Below, piece after piece: positions 12,575-15,034 of a stretch of 15,034 nt of DNA (positions are counted from its first letter, which is position 1; the number at the start of each line of letters is the position of its first letter). The notes beneath the pieces were generated by a model. That model worked only from the letters and a program-made list of their open reading frames with translations. It was not told the DNA's origin and did not search any database. Position numbers and translations under genes: made by a program. Where the stretch lies: contig CANQJX010000019.1 in NCBI GenBank assembly GCA_947624335.1, positions 1 to 15,034 on the forward strand, given 5' to 3'. The stretch is from an uncultured Marvinbryantia sp. (lineage in GTDB: Bacteria; Bacillota; Clostridia; Lachnospirales; Lachnospiraceae).

Positions 12575-13324
12575 TTATTTATAATTCACGATCTGCCCAA
12601 ATTCCGGTTTCAGAGAAGCGCCTCCTACCAGACCGCCGTCGATATCGGGCTGCGCGAACAAATCCGCCGCCGTTTTTGCGTTTACCGAACCGCCGTACTG
12701 AATACGGATTTCCGCCGCCGTAGCGTCGTCGTAAATCTCGGCGATGCAGTCGCGGATGCCTTTGCAGACTTCCTGCGCCTGTTCGGTGGTTGCCGTCTTG
12801 CCGGTGCCGATTGCCCAGATCGGTTCATAGGCGATCACTGCCGTTTTCGCCTGTTCCGCAGTTACATTCAGGAAACCAACCTTTACCTGCTGGCGGATCC
12901 AGTCCATCGTAATGCCCTGTTCCCTCTGTTCAAGCGATTCGCCGCAGCACATGATCGGCGTAATGCCATGCTCAAAGGCTTTCAACATCTTTTTGTTGAC
13001 GGTCTCGGAAGTTTCCGCAAAATATTCGCGTCTCTCTGAATGGCCGAGAACCACATATTTTACGCCCGCATCGGTCAGCATATTCGGGGAAATCTCGCCT
13101 GTAAAAGCGCCCTTTTCCTCAAAATACATATTTTCCGCGCCAACCTGAATGTTGGAGCCCTTCGCCGCTTCCGCAACCGGGATAATATCGATTGCCGGAA
13201 CGCAGAACACAACATCCACCTCGTCGTTCGCAACAAGCGGCTTTAAGGTATTAACCAGTTCTACCGCCTCGGTCGGCGTCATGTTCATTTTCCAGTTACC
13301 GGCGATTATTTTCTTTCTTGCCAT
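12575..13324 (-). CDS. tpiA: Triosephosphate isomerase
   Basis: The enzyme interconverts dihydroxyacetone phosphate and glyceraldehyde 3-phosphate in cytosolic glycolysis. The 249-residue length is standard. The catalytic residues fall at canonical positions: Asn10 and Lys12 in GNWKMN, His95 in GHSERR and Glu167 in AYEPIWAIGTG. The phosphate-binding loop IQYGGSV and a C-terminal GGASL complete the barrel. AAAGGAG lies about ten bases before the ATG. It follows pgk by 27 bases and shares its transcript, ending at the hairpin 12512-12548. Nothing unusual was seen. Confidence 0.98.
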   Translation of the reverse strand: MARKKIIAGNWKMNMTPTEAVELVNTLKPLVANDEVDVVFCVPAIDIIPVAEAAKGSNIQVGAENMYFEEKGAFTGEISPNMLTDAGVKYVVLGHSERREYFAETSETVNKKMLKAFEHGITPIMCCGESLEQREQGITMDWIRQQVKVGFLNVTAEQAKTAVIAYEPIWAIGTGKTATTEQAQEVCKGIRDCIAEIYDDATAAEIRIQYGGSVNAKTAADLFAQPDIDGGLVGGASLKPEFGQIVNYK

Positions 13325-13351
13325 TTTTCTTATTCTCCTTTGATATCATTT

Positions 13352-14560
13352 TTATTTGTCGTTTGCCGCCGCAACGCCCGGAAGCTCCTTGCCCTCCAGG
13401 AACTCTAAAGAAGCGCCGCCGCCTGTGGAAATATGGCTCATCTTATCGCCAAATCCAAGCTGGTTGACTGCCGCTGCAGAATCCCCGCCGCCGATAATCG
13501 TGGTCGCGTCGGTATCCGCAAGAGCCTTTGCAACCGCAATCGTGCCTTTTGCAAGGATCGGATTCTCAAATACGCCCATCGGGCCGTTCCAGACAACCGT
13601 CTTTGCGGATTTCACCGCGTCCGCATATAACTGCGCCGTCTTTGTTCCGATATCCAGCCCCATTTTATCCGCAGGAATCGCGTCGGAATCCACAACGGAT
13701 ACCTCGATTTCTGCGTCGATCGGGTTGGGGAACGCCGCCGCGATCGTGGTATCTACCGGAAGAAGCAGCGTCTTTCCGAGTTTTTCCGCTTTCTCCATCA
13801 TCTCTTTGCAATAACCGATCTTCTCATCGTCCACCAGAGAAGTTCCTACTTCATATCCTTTTGCTTTCAGGAATGTGTAAGCCATACCGCCGCCGATAAT
13901 CAGCGTATCGCATTTTTCAAGCAGATTGGAAATAACGTTCAGTTTGTCTGCAACCTTTGCTCCGCCAAGAATAGCCACAAACGGTCTGACCGGATTTTCC
14001 ACCGCATTGCCGAGGAAGTTGATTTCCTTCTGCATCAGATAACCTACCACTGCGGTATCCACATACTCTGTTACGCCCACGTTGGAGCAATGCGCCCTGT
14101 GCGCGGTGCCGAACGCGTCGTTTACAAATACGTCCGCCAAAGAAGCCAGCTCTTTGCTGAAAGCCTCGCCGTTTTTGGTCTCTTCCACGCGATAGCGGGT
14201 ATTCTCCAGAAGCACTACCTCGCCGTCTTTCATCGCCGCAACCGCTGCCTTTGCGTTCGGCCCTACTACTTCCGGATCCGCCGCAAATTTTACTTCCTGG
14301 CCAAGCAGTTCGCAAAGACGCGCCGCTACCGGCGCCAGCGACAGCTCCGGCTTCGGTTCTCCCTTTGGCTTTCCAAGATGCGAGCAGAGAATAATTTTCC
14401 CGCCGTCGTTGATCAGCTTTTTGATCGTCGGCAACGCCGCTACCAGACGGTTCTCGTCCGTGATTTTTCCGTCTTTCAGCGGTACGTTAAAATCGCAGCG
14501 CACCAGCACGCGTTTGCCTTTTACATTGATATCGTCTACGGATTTCTTATTTAATCCCAT
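13352..14560 (-). CDS. pgk: Phosphoglycerate kinase
   Basis: The enzyme transfers phosphate from 1,3-bisphosphoglycerate to ADP in glycolysis. All 402 residues of a typical bacterial PGK are present. These include the N-terminal KRVLVRCDFNVPL (substrate arginine and aspartate), SHLGKPKG, LLENTRY and FVNDAFGTAHRAH. In the C-terminal nucleotide domain are ILGGAKVADK, GGGMAYTFL, WNGPMGVFE, and a final GGGDSAAAVNQLG and STGGGASLE. AAAGGAGG precedes the ATG by six to seven bases. It sits between gap and tpiA. A terminator hairpin upstream (14590-14620) probably reduces its transcription relative to gap. Confidence 0.98.
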   Translation of the reverse strand: MGLNKKSVDDINVKGKRVLVRCDFNVPLKDGKITDENRLVAALPTIKKLINDGGKIILCSHLGKPKGEPKPELSLAPVAARLCELLGQEVKFAADPEVVGPNAKAAVAAMKDGEVVLLENTRYRVEETKNGEAFSKELASLADVFVNDAFGTAHRAHCSNVGVTEYVDTAVVGYLMQKEINFLGNAVENPVRPFVAILGGAKVADKLNVISNLLEKCDTLIIGGGMAYTFLKAKGYEVGTSLVDDEKIGYCKEMMEKAEKLGKTLLLPVDTTIAAAFPNPIDAEIEVSVVDSDAIPADKMGLDIGTKTAQLYADAVKSAKTVVWNGPMGVFENPILAKGTIAVAKALADTDATTIIGGGDSAAAVNQLGFGDKMSHISTGGGASLEFLEGKELPGVAAANDK

Positions 14561-14589
14561 GATGTAACCTCCTTTAAATCAGCAATCAT

Positions 14590-14620
14590 AAAAACAGGGC
14601 CCGGTCCAAAGACCGGACCC
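14590..14620 (-). terminator. Terminator between gap and pgk
   Basis: On the minus strand GGGTCCGGTC pairs with GACCGGGCCC (one G-U) across a 4-base loop, then TGTTTTT. It starts about 23 bases after the gap stop and ends 30 bases before pgk, leaving no room for a pgk promoter. It probably acts as a partial terminator or an RNA-end stabiliser. Confidence 0.75.
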
Positions 14621-14642
14621 TGATAAGGTCTTGATGGATCTC

Positions 14643-15034
14643 TTATTTCAGTTCGCTGAAATATTTGATCGTACGAACCATCTGGCTCACATAAGAGTTC
14701 TCGTTGTCATACCAGGAAACAACCTGTACCTGAGACGTGCCGTCCGGCAGATTTACTACCATGGTCTGCGTAGCGTCAAACAGAGAACCGAAGCGCATAC
14801 CAACTACGTCGCTGGATACGATCTCGTCTGTATTGTAGCCGAAGGACTCGGTAGCCTGAGCCTTCATAGCCGCGTTGATACCTTCAACCGTAGCCTGTCC
14901 TTTTACTACTGCGTTCAGGATCGTGGTGGAACCGGTCGGGGTCGGAACACGCTGTGCAGCGCCGATGAGCTTGCCGTTCAGTTCCGGGATAACCAGACCG
15001 ATTGCCTTTGCAGCACCCGTGCTGTTCGGAACAA
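14643..15034 (-). CDS. gap: Glyceraldehyde-3-phosphate dehydrogenase, C-terminal part
   Basis: The frame is open at the right edge, so only the last 130 or so residues of about 335-340 are seen. The visible part starts within VPNSTGAAKAIGLVIPEL. It continues through NGKLIGAAQRVPTPTGS (substrate-phosphate arginine region), an NAVVKG segment and SSDVVGMRFGSLFDATQT. It ends in VVSWYDNENSYVSQMVRT, the conserved C-terminal helix. The catalytic cysteine lies outside the window. The enzyme makes 1,3-bisphosphoglycerate from glyceraldehyde 3-phosphate with NAD. It leads the gap-pgk-tpiA cluster on this strand. The neighbours pgk and tpiA confirm the glycolytic role. Confidence 0.95.
   Translation of the reverse strand, partial: VPNSTGAAKAIGLVIPELNGKLIGAAQRVPTPTGSTTILNAVVKGQATVEGINAAMKAQATESFGYNTDEIVSSDVVGMRFGSLFDATQTMVVNLPDGTSQVQVVSWYDNENSYVSQMVRTIKYFSELK

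Noticed and set aside
1..15034. CRISPR array, tRNA, rRNA, transposase or phage genes
   Set aside because: No regularly spaced repeats, tRNA-like or rRNA segments, or transposase motifs were seen on either strand.

Overview
The window looks like a chromosomal segment of an anaerobic, spore-forming, low-GC-lineage Firmicute, most likely a Clostridia/Lachnospiraceae-type gut bacterium of moderate GC. The evidence is the cotJABC spore-coat operon, strong Gram-positive ribosome binding sites (AAAGGAGG), TTGACA/TATAAT promoters, abundant intrinsic terminators and riboswitches, and the gap-pgk-tpiA glycolytic cluster. No rRNA, tRNA, CRISPR array, insertion sequence or phage gene was seen. Family names come from motif recognition by eye; no database search was run.

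Left part (1-4100). The minus strand carries the N-terminus of a secreted protein that runs off the left edge (1-257). Its long leader holds a cobalamin riboswitch (442-611) and, further upstream, two or three terminator-like hairpins and an element resembling an FMN (RFN) riboswitch (734-868) behind a good promoter (891-919). Next are a TIM-barrel isomerase/epimerase-like gene (minus, 940-1887), divergent overlapping promoters, a second cobalamin riboswitch on the plus strand (about 2003-2180) and a nine-repeat BspA-like leucine-rich-repeat gene (2389-3237). A convergent, badly damaged FecE/BtuD-type ABC ATPase pseudogene follows (3304-4096). The picture is a partly decayed cobalamin (or iron-siderophore) uptake locus that kept its B12 sensors.

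Middle (4100-6450, plus strand). cotJA-cotJB-cotJC overlap or abut and end at a terminator. A separately promoted PHP-domain phosphoesterase gene follows; it appears to have lost an internal segment including a metal ligand.

Right part (6450-15034, all minus strand). In transcription order from the right: gap (partial), a terminator, pgk, tpiA and a terminator; then a three-gene polar amino acid ABC importer (binding protein, permease, ATPase) with its own promoter and terminator; then mgtE, and an SDF-family (DAACS) symporter with an extra N-terminal cytosolic domain.

The most interesting regulatory feature is the mgtE leader (9576-9862). A consensus promoter drives a roughly 250-nt leader with a 28-codon ORF carrying a perfect Shine-Dalgarno, a long intrinsic terminator just before mgtE, and an upstream segment that can form an 8-bp competing antiterminator. 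It does not resemble the M-box (ykoK) magnesium riboswitch and could be a new type of attenuator or riboswitch.
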